DNA from: CAYOEZ01 sp964402955 | GTDB taxonomy: Bacteria > Chloroflexota > DTOL01 > DAOUCN01 | Direction: 5' to 3' | Assembly (NCBI GenBank): GCA_964402955.1 | Contig: CAYOEZ010000124.1 | Location: 1 to 13,979 of the forward strand | DNA: 13,979 bases | Shown here: positions 7,345 through 13,620 of the stretch, one piece after another | How the letters are laid out: each line of letters starts with the position of its first letter | How positions within the stretch are numbered: position 1 is the first letter of the stretch | Made by a program: the position numbers and the translations under genes | Notes under the pieces: model-generated | The model's database searches: none | The model's input: only the letters and a program-made list of their open reading frames with translations | Told to the model about the DNA's origin: nothing

Positions 7345-8256
7345 TCACCCCTTAATCCCGCTCAGAGCGATGCCGCGCACAAAGTAACGCTGTCCAAACA
7401 AGAAGAGAAGAAGGACAGGGAGCGTGGCGATCGTTGTACCGGCCATGAACAATGTCGTCTGAGTGAAATAGATGCCACGGAAGACCGCCAGGCCAAGCTG
7501 CACGGTGCGCATCGATTCCGTGTTGGTCACAACCAATGGCCAGAGGAAGCTATTCCAGGAGTTGGCAAAGGCAAACAGGCCCATCGTTGTCAACGCCGGG
7601 CCGCTCAGCGGCAACATGATGCGCCAGAAGATGCCGAACTCTGAGGCGCCGTCGATGCGGGCTGCATCGGACAGCTCAGACGGCAATGTCGACATGAACT
7701 GCCGCATCATGAAGATGTAGAAGGCGCCCGCGATCTGGGGGATGATCAAGGCGGCGAAGGTATTGAGGAGGCCGGCCCCGCCCTGCCCCAACAGATTGTT
7801 GCCGCCCAGCCCCGGGAAGCGCGACATCATGACGAAGATCGGGATCATCGTCACCTGGCTCGGCACCATCATGGTCGAAAGGATAATGAAGAACAGCAGA
7901 TTACGGCCCGGGAAGCGCAGGCGAGCAAAGGTGTAGCCAGCCAACGAGCTGAAGAAAAGCACGAACACGACCGTCGTCAGCGACACAATGGCCGAGTTGA
8001 GGAAGTAACGACCGAAGTTGGCTACGGTCATGCTGTTGTAGAAGTTTTGCCACACCAGCGGATCGGGCAGCCACTGCGGCGGATAGGCGTTGGCCTGCCT
8101 CTCCGTTTTGAGGGCTGTCGTGACCATCCAGAAGATGGGGAAACCCATCAGGATGGTCCATATCGAGACAAGCACATACAGAATGCTCCTACGAACAGCT
8201 CTGACGTATCTGGCCATGGAGTCGTTGTGCACGCTGGATGGAAGCTGTGCTGTCAT
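7345..8256 (-). CDS. ABC transporter permease, CUT1 / MalG type
   Basis: 303 residues from ATG 8256, 6 bases after GAGG; a GTG at 8268 (307 residues) overlaps the upstream permease stop in a GTGA and is the alternative. About six hydrophobic membrane segments are present, the first near residues 24-46. The permease signature EAA-type loop is seen near residues 194-216: ELSDAARIDGASEFGIFWRI, then MLP. That loop contacts the ATPase. The polar C terminus RGIALSGIKG is typical of MalG-like subunits. It pairs with the MalF-like permease upstream and the lipoprotein before that. The expected ATPase gene is not in the window. Confidence 0.9.
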   Translation of the reverse strand: MTAQLPSSVHNDSMARYVRAVRRSILYVLVSIWTILMGFPIFWMVTTALKTERQANAYPPQWLPDPLVWQNFYNSMTVANFGRYFLNSAIVSLTTVVFVLFFSSLAGYTFARLRFPGRNLLFFIILSTMMVPSQVTMIPIFVMMSRFPGLGGNNLLGQGGAGLLNTFAALIIPQIAGAFYIFMMRQFMSTLPSELSDAARIDGASEFGIFWRIMLPLSGPALTTMGLFAFANSWNSFLWPLVVTNTESMRTVQLGLAVFRGIYFTQTTLFMAGTTIATLPVLLLFLFGQRYFVRGIALSGIKG

Positions 8257-8264
8257 CATTTGCC

Positions 8265-9182
8265 TCACTCTACAGTGTCCGAGCTGAAGCCGCGGAAGCT
8301 GAAATACGATAGGATGGCAATAATCGCGAAGAGCACATAGGATTCGGCAGCCGCATAGCCCATCTTCAGATACAGGAAGGCATTCTGATATATCTCCAGT
8401 GCCATCACGGTGGTCGAGTTCATTGGCCCACCGGCGGTCATGACATAGACGAGCTCGAACATCTGAAAAGTGTTGATCATCGTTGTAACCAGGATGAGCA
8501 AGGTCGTGGGGCGCAGGGAGGGCAGCGTAATGTGCCAGAACTGGTCCCAGTCGCCGGCGCCGTCGATCTCGGCAGCCTCATAATACTGTTCGGAGATGCC
8601 TTGCAGCCCGGCCAGATAGAGGATAACCACCCAGCCGACGCTGCGCCAGAGGGCAGCGATAATGATCGAAGGCATCGCTGTCTTTGGGTCGGTCAGCCAG
8701 TAGGACGGCGGTAACCCGAACAGTCTCATGACGTAGTTGAGGATGCCGACTTCAGGACTGTAGAGCAGAAGAAAGATGCTGGATACGACCACACCGGATG
8801 TGATCCACGGCACGAACGTGATCGTGCGAAAGAGGTTGCGCAATTTCAGCTTCTGGTTGAGTAGAACGGCGACCAACAGGCCGAGTCCAAGACGCACGGG
8901 TGTAAGCACCAGCACGAAGTAGAGCGTGTTGATGATTGAACGCTGGAAGATTTCGTCGTGCAGCATGGTCGCATAATTCTGAAGTCCGAACCAGACGGGT
9001 GGCTTCAAGATCGAATAGCGCGTGAAGCTGAAATAGAGAGCTGCCACCATCGGCAGGAAAGAGAACACGACAACAAAGATCAGATTGGGCGTCAGAAAAA
9101 TATACGCTGCCTTCGCTTGGCGCCATCCCAGGCTACGCCGGTAGGCGCGCCAACGATCGAACAACGATAAGCTTCCGACCAT
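8265..9182 (-). CDS. ABC transporter permease, CUT1 / MalF type
   Basis: 305 residues. The ATG has GGAGG 7 bases upstream. Six membrane segments are predicted by eye, starting with residues about 28-52; the EAA loop is at residues 202-222 (EAAEIDGAGDWDQFWHITLP). The N terminus is short, without the long MalF periplasmic insertion, as in UgpA/LacF-like subunits. It overlaps the MalG-type gene by a shared GTGA and lies 71 bases from the solute-binding gene, with a stable hairpin between. Sugar family transport is likely; solute not determined. Confidence 0.9.
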   Translation of the reverse strand: MVGSLSLFDRWRAYRRSLGWRQAKAAYIFLTPNLIFVVVFSFLPMVAALYFSFTRYSILKPPVWFGLQNYATMLHDEIFQRSIINTLYFVLVLTPVRLGLGLLVAVLLNQKLKLRNLFRTITFVPWITSGVVVSSIFLLLYSPEVGILNYVMRLFGLPPSYWLTDPKTAMPSIIIAALWRSVGWVVILYLAGLQGISEQYYEAAEIDGAGDWDQFWHITLPSLRPTTLLILVTTMINTFQMFELVYVMTAGGPMNSTTVMALEIYQNAFLYLKMGYAAAESYVLFAIIAILSYFSFRGFSSDTVE

Positions 9183-9198
9183 ACATGAGCCTCCACAG

Positions 9199-9234
9199 TG
9201 TGGTGTGCGGCGCTAAGAACCGCCGCACACCACA
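9199..9234 (-). promoter_or_regulatory. Intercistronic stem-loop between binding-protein and permease genes
   Basis: A perfect 14-bp stem (TGTGGTGTGCGGCG and its complement) closes on an 8-nt loop, between the stop of the solute-binding gene and the MalF-type permease start. Such hairpins after binding-protein genes commonly protect the upstream mRNA from 3' decay and let the binding protein be made in excess over the membrane subunits. It has no T tract, so partial readthrough or RNA stability is more likely than full termination. Confidence 0.6.
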
Positions 9235-9253
9235 TTCGCAGCGTACGAGCCTG

Positions 9254-10708
9254 CTACTTTTTGCAGCCCGTGACCAGGTTTGACTTCGGTTCGGCCTCAG
9301 CCAGTGCCTTCTCAACGGTCTGTTGGCCGCCCATGGCCGCCTGCATCGCATTGTAGAGCGGCACGCGTGCCTCGGTCAGGTAGATCGATGCGAAGGGAGC
9401 TTTACCCACCTCCGCCGTTTTCTGGAGCGATTCCTGGATCGGGAACTTCTGTAAGTACTCGGGCGTGTAGGCCGATGTGCGGGTCATCAGGCCGGTGCAA
9501 TAAATGCCGTTGCTGGCCAGAGCGTACCGCCTCATCAGCTCGGCGCCGACGGGAAACTTCATGAAGTCCCACGACTGCTTGGGGAACTTGGTAGCCTTCA
9601 TTATCACCAGGTTGTCGCCGCCCAGGAAGGAGGACTGCTTGCCCGCTGTTGGTCCCGGCATCGGCACAACCCCGACTTTGAGATCGGGCTTGAGCTCTGC
9701 CACCCGGTTCAGGATCGATGGGCTGCCGACCCACATGGCGGCGCGCCCAGAGGCGAAGATATTGGCCAGCGCGGTACCGTCGGTGCCGTAGAGGGCGCTG
9801 CGCGGCATCCAGCCGTTCTTGAAAAGATCCGTCCATAGCTGCAGGACGCTCGCGCCGCCCGCGTTGTTGAAGCCGGCGCAGCCCTTCTCATCCAAGAGGT
9901 CCGCGCCCGCCGACCAGAGAAAGGGCAGGAACGTGAACATGGATGGGCTGATCACCGGGAAGATGGCGCCGTAGACGTCGGTGTCCGGATTGTTGGTCGT
10001 TTTGGTTGCGGACTTAGCAATGGCTTTCAGATCATCCCAGGTCTGAGGCCCCTTGGGGAAACCGGCCTGGGTCGCCATCTCGACATTGAAGAAGAGGGCA
10101 GAAGGATCGGACCACCAGGGGATAGCGTACGTTTTTCCGGTATCCACGGTGCTTGCCCACAACCCTTGTTTAAAATCATTCTTGAAGGCTGGCCCTTCGG
10201 CGGCGAGGAACTCATCGATTGCCAGCACAGCATTCTGGTTGGTGTAGACCGGCATGAGCACAATGTCCATACCCACGACGTCGGGCGGGTTGCCGCCTGC
10301 AACCGATGCCAAGAGTTTCGTGCGGTAGTCAGCGCCTGGGACGCCTTGATAGACAACCTGCGTTTCGGGATGAGCCTTGTTCCACTCGTCCGATATGGCT
10401 GGGGGCTGCTTCTCCGCCCCCAGGCGCGTCCAGAACTGGATGCTGACCTTCGCCCCCGACGCAGGAGTCGCCACAGGAGCAGTGGTTGCAGCCGGCTTGG
10501 GAGCGCTGGTTGCTGTTGCTGCAGGCGCCGCAGGAGCGGTGGTCGGTGCGGCAGGAGCGGTGGTCGCAGCCGGCTTGGGGGCTGTCGTCGCTGTCGGCGC
10601 AGGTGTAGCCGTTGGCGTGGCGCCACAGGCGACCGCAACCATACCAGCGAGGGCTGATGCAGACAGTTGAAGCATAGAACGACGACTCAATGACTTTCTC
10701 GTTTCCAT
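9254..10708 (-). CDS. ABC transporter solute-binding lipoprotein, sugar type
   Basis: 484 residues from the ATG at 10708, which has AAGGAG 8 bases upstream; a start at 10735 would add nine residues with no such site. The N terminus METRKSLSRRSMLQL is Tat-like (two arginines) and runs to a lipobox VAVAC with C28 as the lipid anchor. Residues about 29-86 are an Ala/Pro/Thr linker holding an exact repeat APKPAATTAP (43-52 and 69-78). The mature domain starts with VSIQFWTRLG and continues in the family 1 extracellular solute-binding fold. The protein would sit on the outer face of the cytoplasmic membrane, tethered by the linker, and deliver the solute to the permeases downstream. The linker style is typical of Chloroflexota. 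Confidence 0.9.
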   Translation of the reverse strand: METRKSLSRRSMLQLSASALAGMVAVACGATPTATPAPTATTAPKPAATTAPAAPTTAPAAPAATATSAPKPAATTAPVATPASGAKVSIQFWTRLGAEKQPPAISDEWNKAHPETQVVYQGVPGADYRTKLLASVAGGNPPDVVGMDIVLMPVYTNQNAVLAIDEFLAAEGPAFKNDFKQGLWASTVDTGKTYAIPWWSDPSALFFNVEMATQAGFPKGPQTWDDLKAIAKSATKTTNNPDTDVYGAIFPVISPSMFTFLPFLWSAGADLLDEKGCAGFNNAGGASVLQLWTDLFKNGWMPRSALYGTDGTALANIFASGRAAMWVGSPSILNRVAELKPDLKVGVVPMPGPTAGKQSSFLGGDNLVIMKATKFPKQSWDFMKFPVGAELMRRYALASNGIYCTGLMTRTSAYTPEYLQKFPIQESLQKTAEVGKAPFASIYLTEARVPLYNAMQAAMGGQQTVEKALAEAEPKSNLVTGCKK

Positions 10709-10760
10709 CCTGACTCTCCTTCTGTTGTTACTCACACGTTAAGCGAGAGACCCACGATTC

Positions 10761-10783
10761 TGATCACTTGAATCCATGATCAC
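10761..10783 (-). promoter_or_regulatory. Possible operator: direct repeats TGATCAC
   Basis: Two exact TGATCAC copies (10761-10767 and 10777-10783) are 9 bases apart; each contains the palindrome TGATCA. They lie upstream of the solute-binding gene and downstream of the RpiR-type gene, where an operon-specific repressor could bind. No convincing -35/-10 pair is visible nearby, so the role is inferred. Confidence 0.3.
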
Positions 10784-10864
10784 CCTAACTGGCAATGCTT
10801 CCAGGCATCACCTCCCTTAACACTACACATAACACCACACACACCAATGCGCCGGTCTCATACC

Positions 10865-11824
10865 CTAGAAACGTTTCACAGCGAGAGCTTCCGCCGTCTT
10901 CTCGATGTTGGACAGCGATTGGTCGAAACGCGCCAGGGCAACGCACACATAGAGGGCGTCCACAATGCTCAGCTCGGCAATGCGAGACGTCATCGCTTCG
11001 GTTCGGAACATCGTCTCAGCGGCAGCCGTATACAGGATGACGTCAGCATATGCCGTTATGGGGGATTTGGCGTAGTTCGTGATACAGACAGTGTGGGCGC
11101 CCGCCTGTTTGGCCAGGCGCATAGCGTCGACCGTTTCCTTCGTGCTGCCGCTGTGCGAGATGGTCACCACCACCACGTCGGGGCCCGTGAGGCTGGCCGA
11201 CACCGCCTGCATATGCGAATCAATGCACACGACAACGTTGAGGCCGATGCGCAGCATGCGGTAGTAGGCGTCGACCGCAATCGGACCTGCGGAGCCGATG
11301 CCGTAAAACTCCACACGCTTGGCGTTGAGGATGAGATCGGTGGCGCGCTGCAACTCGGCGGCGTCCAGCACTTTCATCGTTTCGGACAGGGCGTTGATGT
11401 CGGACTGCAGGACCTTCTGCACGACCGTGGCGATGCTATCGCCGGGTTTGACGTCCTCGTGGATGAACTTGGTGGGCTCAACCATGTCGCGGGCCAGCGA
11501 GACCTTGAGGTCCTGAAAGCCACGATAACCCAATTGTTGGCAGAGACGCACGACGCTCGCTTCGCTGACGCCGGCAGCGTCGGCAAGCTCTGTCACCGAT
11601 GTATGGATAACCTGCTGCGGGTGGGCGAGGACATAGTCAGCAACTTTCTGGCCGGCCTGAAAGAGACTGTGATGCGCTGAGCGCAGGCGGCTAAGCACAC
11701 CACGGCGCTCGCCCTGGCGGCTTGCGACGGGAGGCCGGCCACGGCGGTTGGCGACTGGGATGTTTGTAACGGCGGCAGGGTCACTGCCGGGGACGTGTGA
11801 GGGATCCAAGGGAGGGCCGGCCAT
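10865..11824 (-). CDS. RpiR/MurR-family transcriptional regulator with SIS domain
   Basis: 319 residues. The ATG has GGAG 8 bases upstream and follows a strong promoter. Residues about 48-115 form the RpiR helix-turn-helix domain (TELADAAGVSEASVVRLCQQ, then LGYRGFQDLK); residues about 160-290 form the SIS sugar-phosphate-binding domain, with GIGSAG near 175-180 and SHSGSTKET at 223-231. The first 40 residues are an extra basic tail with RRGRPP (27-32), AT-hook-like; the alternative start at V43 would match the usual family length. The gene is upstream of the transporter operon on the same strand with a 156-base gap, so it most likely controls that operon in response to a phosphosugar. Whether it represses or activates cannot be told. 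Confidence 0.9.
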   Translation of the reverse strand: MAGPPLDPSHVPGSDPAAVTNIPVANRRGRPPVASRQGERRGVLSRLRSAHHSLFQAGQKVADYVLAHPQQVIHTSVTELADAAGVSEASVVRLCQQLGYRGFQDLKVSLARDMVEPTKFIHEDVKPGDSIATVVQKVLQSDINALSETMKVLDAAELQRATDLILNAKRVEFYGIGSAGPIAVDAYYRMLRIGLNVVVCIDSHMQAVSASLTGPDVVVVTISHSGSTKETVDAMRLAKQAGAHTVCITNYAKSPITAYADVILYTAAAETMFRTEAMTSRIAELSIVDALYVCVALARFDQSLSNIEKTAEALAVKRF

Positions 11825-11900
11825 GGCGGCGCTCCAGTTGGAACTGCGCTATGTGCCAGGAACCATTGCCTGCGATGCAAGTCGCATCACGACGCCAGTT

Positions 11901-11929
11901 ATTGTAGCATGATAAATGCCGTTTGTCAA
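11901..11929 (-). promoter_or_regulatory. Sigma70-type promoter of the RpiR regulator gene
   Basis: Reading the minus strand, TTGACA (11929-11924) is followed after exactly 17 bases by TACAAT (11906-11901). The predicted start is near 11894, giving a leader of about 70 bases to the ATG at 11824. It is a near-consensus pair and the best promoter on this strand. The transcript could continue into the whole operon. Confidence 0.75.
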
Positions 11930-11982
11930 GCCTTTGCGTGGAATTAATTTTCATGTCGCAATGGACCCTTGTGGAAACGAAG

Positions 11983-12033
11983 AACCGGCGGCTGCTCGTC
12001 CCCGAGCAGTTCAGGGACAGGCAGCCGCCGGTT
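11983..12033 (-). terminator. Terminator hairpin downstream of the acetyl-CoA synthetase remnant
   Basis: A 13-bp perfect stem (AACCGGCGGCTGC and its complement) encloses a smaller 5-bp GTCCC/GGGAC stem. On the minus strand it is followed by TTCTTCGTTT, a T-rich tail, and begins 20 bases after the remnant's stop codon. It probably is the original terminator of the now-truncated gene. Confidence 0.6.
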
Positions 12034-12052
12034 TGGTATGCGGTAGAACGGA

Positions 12053-12255
12053 TTACTCCTCAAGCGTGCTCAAATCCCCCTCCGGCAGCCCCTGCGCCCG
12101 CGCCTTCAGCACACGCCGCACCTTGTCGCTGCGCGTCTTCGGCAACTGGGGCAACAAGGTGATCTTCTCCGGTTTGGCGATCGGTCCCATCTCATGACCG
12201 ACATGCGCCTTGAGTTCCTCGCCCAACGCCTCCGTTGGCTCGTGCCCGCTGCGCA
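12053..12255 (-). pseudogene. 3'-end remnant of acetyl-CoA synthetase gene (copy A)
   Basis: About 200 bases encode the last 65 or so residues of an AMP-forming acyl/acetyl-CoA synthetase, ending ARAQGLPEGDLSTLEE. It aligns with the second copy at 13621-13826, about 92% identical by hand (16 mismatches and one 3-base gap). The remnant has decayed where it matters: the conserved SGKIM of copy B is SDKV here, so the glycine beside the catalytic lysine is lost together with one residue. The rest of the gene is gone; at 12248-12255 the sequence passes into an oxidoreductase gene on the other strand. It is a dead fragment. Confidence 0.85.
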
Positions 12256-12635
12256 ATGGCATTGATCGCTCGCTGGGCGACGCCGACAATGGCTGGTGGG
12301 GCGGGCTGGGCGACTGGGTCGAGTATCGCTTTTCTGCGCCCACGCGCGTGACGCAGGCGCGTTTCACGTTCGATAGCAACCTGAAGAGTGTGAAACGCAT
12401 GCCCTGCTCCTATCCGAAGAAGGGTAACCAGGTCCACATTCCGGGAGTGATGACGCGCGGATTCGACATCGAGGCGCTCGACGAGAGCGGGCAGTGGGTG
12501 TGTGTGGAGCAGGTGAGGAACAATTACCAGCGTCTGGTGAAGGTCGCGCTGCATGTGACGACGCAGGCAGTGCGGCTGGTTGTGCGAGAGAGTTGGGGCT
12601 GGCCGCAGGTGCACGTGTTTGGGTTTGATGTGTGA
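12248..12635 (+). pseudogene. 3'-end remnant of FAD-dependent oxidoreductase gene
   Basis: Bases 12248-12632 align without a gap to 1252-1636 (offset 10996), about 89% identical by hand count (41 mismatches in 385). The frame stays open to TGA at 12635, with only one stop-shift at the end (TGA instead of CGG TAG), so decay is slight. All of the flavin-binding domain is missing; only the C-terminal roughly 128-residue tail remains. The apparent start at 12210 lies in antisense acetyl-CoA synthetase sequence and has no binding site. If expressed, it would give only the tail module. Confidence 0.85.
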
Positions 12636-12660
12636 TAGCAATCTGAGCCTTGGTTTTGCC

Positions 12661-12690
12661 TTGACACGGATGTCCCTAATCTGTTATACT
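12661..12690 (+). promoter_or_regulatory. Sigma70-type promoter of the toxin-antitoxin operon
   Basis: TTGACA (12661-12666) and TATACT (12685-12690) are separated by 18 bases. The predicted start falls about 7 bases on, inside the long palindrome. Confidence 0.75.
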
Positions 12691-12727
12691 ATGTACCGAT
12701 ACGCATCCATGCGTATCGGTACATAGT
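12688..12727 (+). promoter_or_regulatory. 19-bp perfect palindrome, autoregulatory operator of the toxin-antitoxin operon
   Basis: ACTATGTACCGATACGCAT (12688-12706) is repeated exactly in reverse complement at 12709-12727 with a 2-base centre (CC). It overlaps the -10 box and covers the predicted transcription start, 13 bases before the antitoxin ATG. Phd/YefM antitoxins bind palindromes at their own promoter, so an operator is the natural reading; in RNA it could also fold into a hairpin just upstream of the ribosome binding site. Confidence 0.7.
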
Positions 12728-12740
12728 TTAGGGGGCAAGG

Positions 12741-13049
12741 ATGAGCAGACAGTCTGTCATCAAGGCAACAGAGGGCCATCGCTCCTTTGGCGCTCTCTTA
12801 AAAAGAGTCTATCACTCTGACGAGCATCTTGTTGTGGAGCGGGATGGTTTTCCGGTGGCTGTTGTCCTTTCATACGACGAGTATGAGCGGCTGACCGGGC
12901 AGCGTGTGCGCCTCGCGTTTGAGCGTTTCAGCCGCCCCCTGGGTAAGGAAATCGAACGTCAAGGTATGACCGAAGAGCAGTTGCTTGACGTCGTGAAAGA
13001 GACAAAGAAGGATCTGTACGAGGAACGCTTTGGACGACGGGACACATAG
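12741..13049 (+). CDS. Phd/YefM-family antitoxin
   Basis: 102 residues. The ATG follows a G-rich purine run (GGGGGCAAGG) of acceptable but not ideal spacing, and starts MSRQSVIKATEGHRSFGALL. The N-terminal half (residues about 5-55) is the Phd/YefM DNA-binding fold, with the typical LVVERDGFPVAVVLSYDEYERL strand-turn-helix. The C-terminal half is charged and helical (GMTEEQLLDVVKETKKDLYEE), the usual toxin-binding tail. It neutralises the PIN toxin encoded 13 bases downstream and should repress its promoter through the adjacent palindrome. The pair is complete, so the module is probably active. Confidence 0.85.
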   Translation: MSRQSVIKATEGHRSFGALLKRVYHSDEHLVVERDGFPVAVVLSYDEYERLTGQRVRLAFERFSRPLGKEIERQGMTEEQLLDVVKETKKDLYEERFGRRDT

Positions 13050-13062
13050 GCGGGTCAGAGTC

Positions 13063-13551
13063 ATGGTCGATACGACCGTTCTGGTCGCCGGAAGCGGGTG
13101 GCCACGTTGGCCGCGGGAAGTTTTGCTCGCCGGGTTGGACGGCGCCTACGAGTTGGTCCTTTGCCCATACGTTCTTGATGAGGCGCGTCGCGTCATCGGT
13201 AAGCGTTTTCCGAAGGAGCACGTCACCCGTTTTGAGGAATTCCTCGCTGATGCCCGTTTTGTGCTCGCTCAAGATGCAACGGCTGACGAAGTCGCTGCAC
13301 ATCATGGTCTGGTTCGTGATGTCACCGACCTGCCCATCGTTGTGGCGGCTCTCAAAGCAGGCGTCGATTATCTTGTCAGTGAGGATAAAGACCTGACGGG
13401 ACAAGATACTACAACCGCACAACTGCGCAAGAGATTGCCCATTCTGTTGTCGGGTACTTTTCTGCGACTCGTCATGGGCTGGACCAGCCAGGACTTAGAA
13501 CATCTCCGTGGCCGAACCTGGGCTGACGTGCCAAAGGAGTCCGACTCGTAG
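13063..13551 (+). CDS. PIN-domain ribonuclease toxin
   Basis: 162 residues from ATG 13063, 13 bases after the antitoxin stop; a TTG at 13030 would overlap the antitoxin and is less likely. The four acidic positions of PIN nucleases are present: D3 (MVDTTVLVAG), E40 (YVLDEARR), D89 (VTDLPIVVAA) and D108/D110 (VSEDKDLTG). The layout is of the COG1569-like stand-alone PIN toxins. The enzyme would cut RNA in a metal-dependent way when the antitoxin is lost. Its target is not inferable. The gene ends 70 bases before the stop of the convergent acetyl-CoA synthetase gene. Confidence 0.85.
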   Translation: MVDTTVLVAGSGWPRWPREVLLAGLDGAYELVLCPYVLDEARRVIGKRFPKEHVTRFEEFLADARFVLAQDATADEVAAHHGLVRDVTDLPIVVAALKAGVDYLVSEDKDLTGQDTTTAQLRKRLPILLSGTFLRLVMGWTSQDLEHLRGRTWADVPKESDS

Positions 13552-13554
13552 GCA

Positions 13555-13594
13555 ACGAAAGGACACTACACGTCGCCGTGGAGCGTCCTTTCGT
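13555..13594. terminator. Hairpin between convergent toxin and acetyl-CoA synthetase genes
   Basis: A 10-bp outer stem (ACGAAAGGAC / GTCCTTTCGT) and an inner stem CTACACG/CGTGGAG with one mismatch give a long hairpin centred on a 4-nt TCGC loop. It lies between two converging genes and probably ends transcripts from both sides. On the plus strand the tail is pyrimidine-rich rather than a clean T tract. Confidence 0.55.
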
Positions 13595-13620
13595 CTTCCC
13601 AGGTATCCTATTGTGATGAC

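Noticed and set aside
10377..10670. Gly/Ala-rich plus-strand frame opposite the lipoprotein linker
   Set aside because: It is the complement of the repetitive Ala/Pro/Thr linker of the solute-binding protein.
10866..10875. GAAACGTTTC palindrome as an operator
   Set aside because: It lies in the last codons of the regulator gene (K-R-F) and a 10-bp palindrome there can be chance; no promoter element accompanies it.
12053..12400. A 115-codon minus-strand gene across the junction
   Set aside because: Its first half is antisense to the oxidoreductase tail; only the acs remnant part has homology.
12210..12635. A novel 141-residue gene
   Set aside because: Its first part is antisense acetyl-CoA synthetase sequence and the rest is a copied oxidoreductase tail; no ribosome binding site supports the start.
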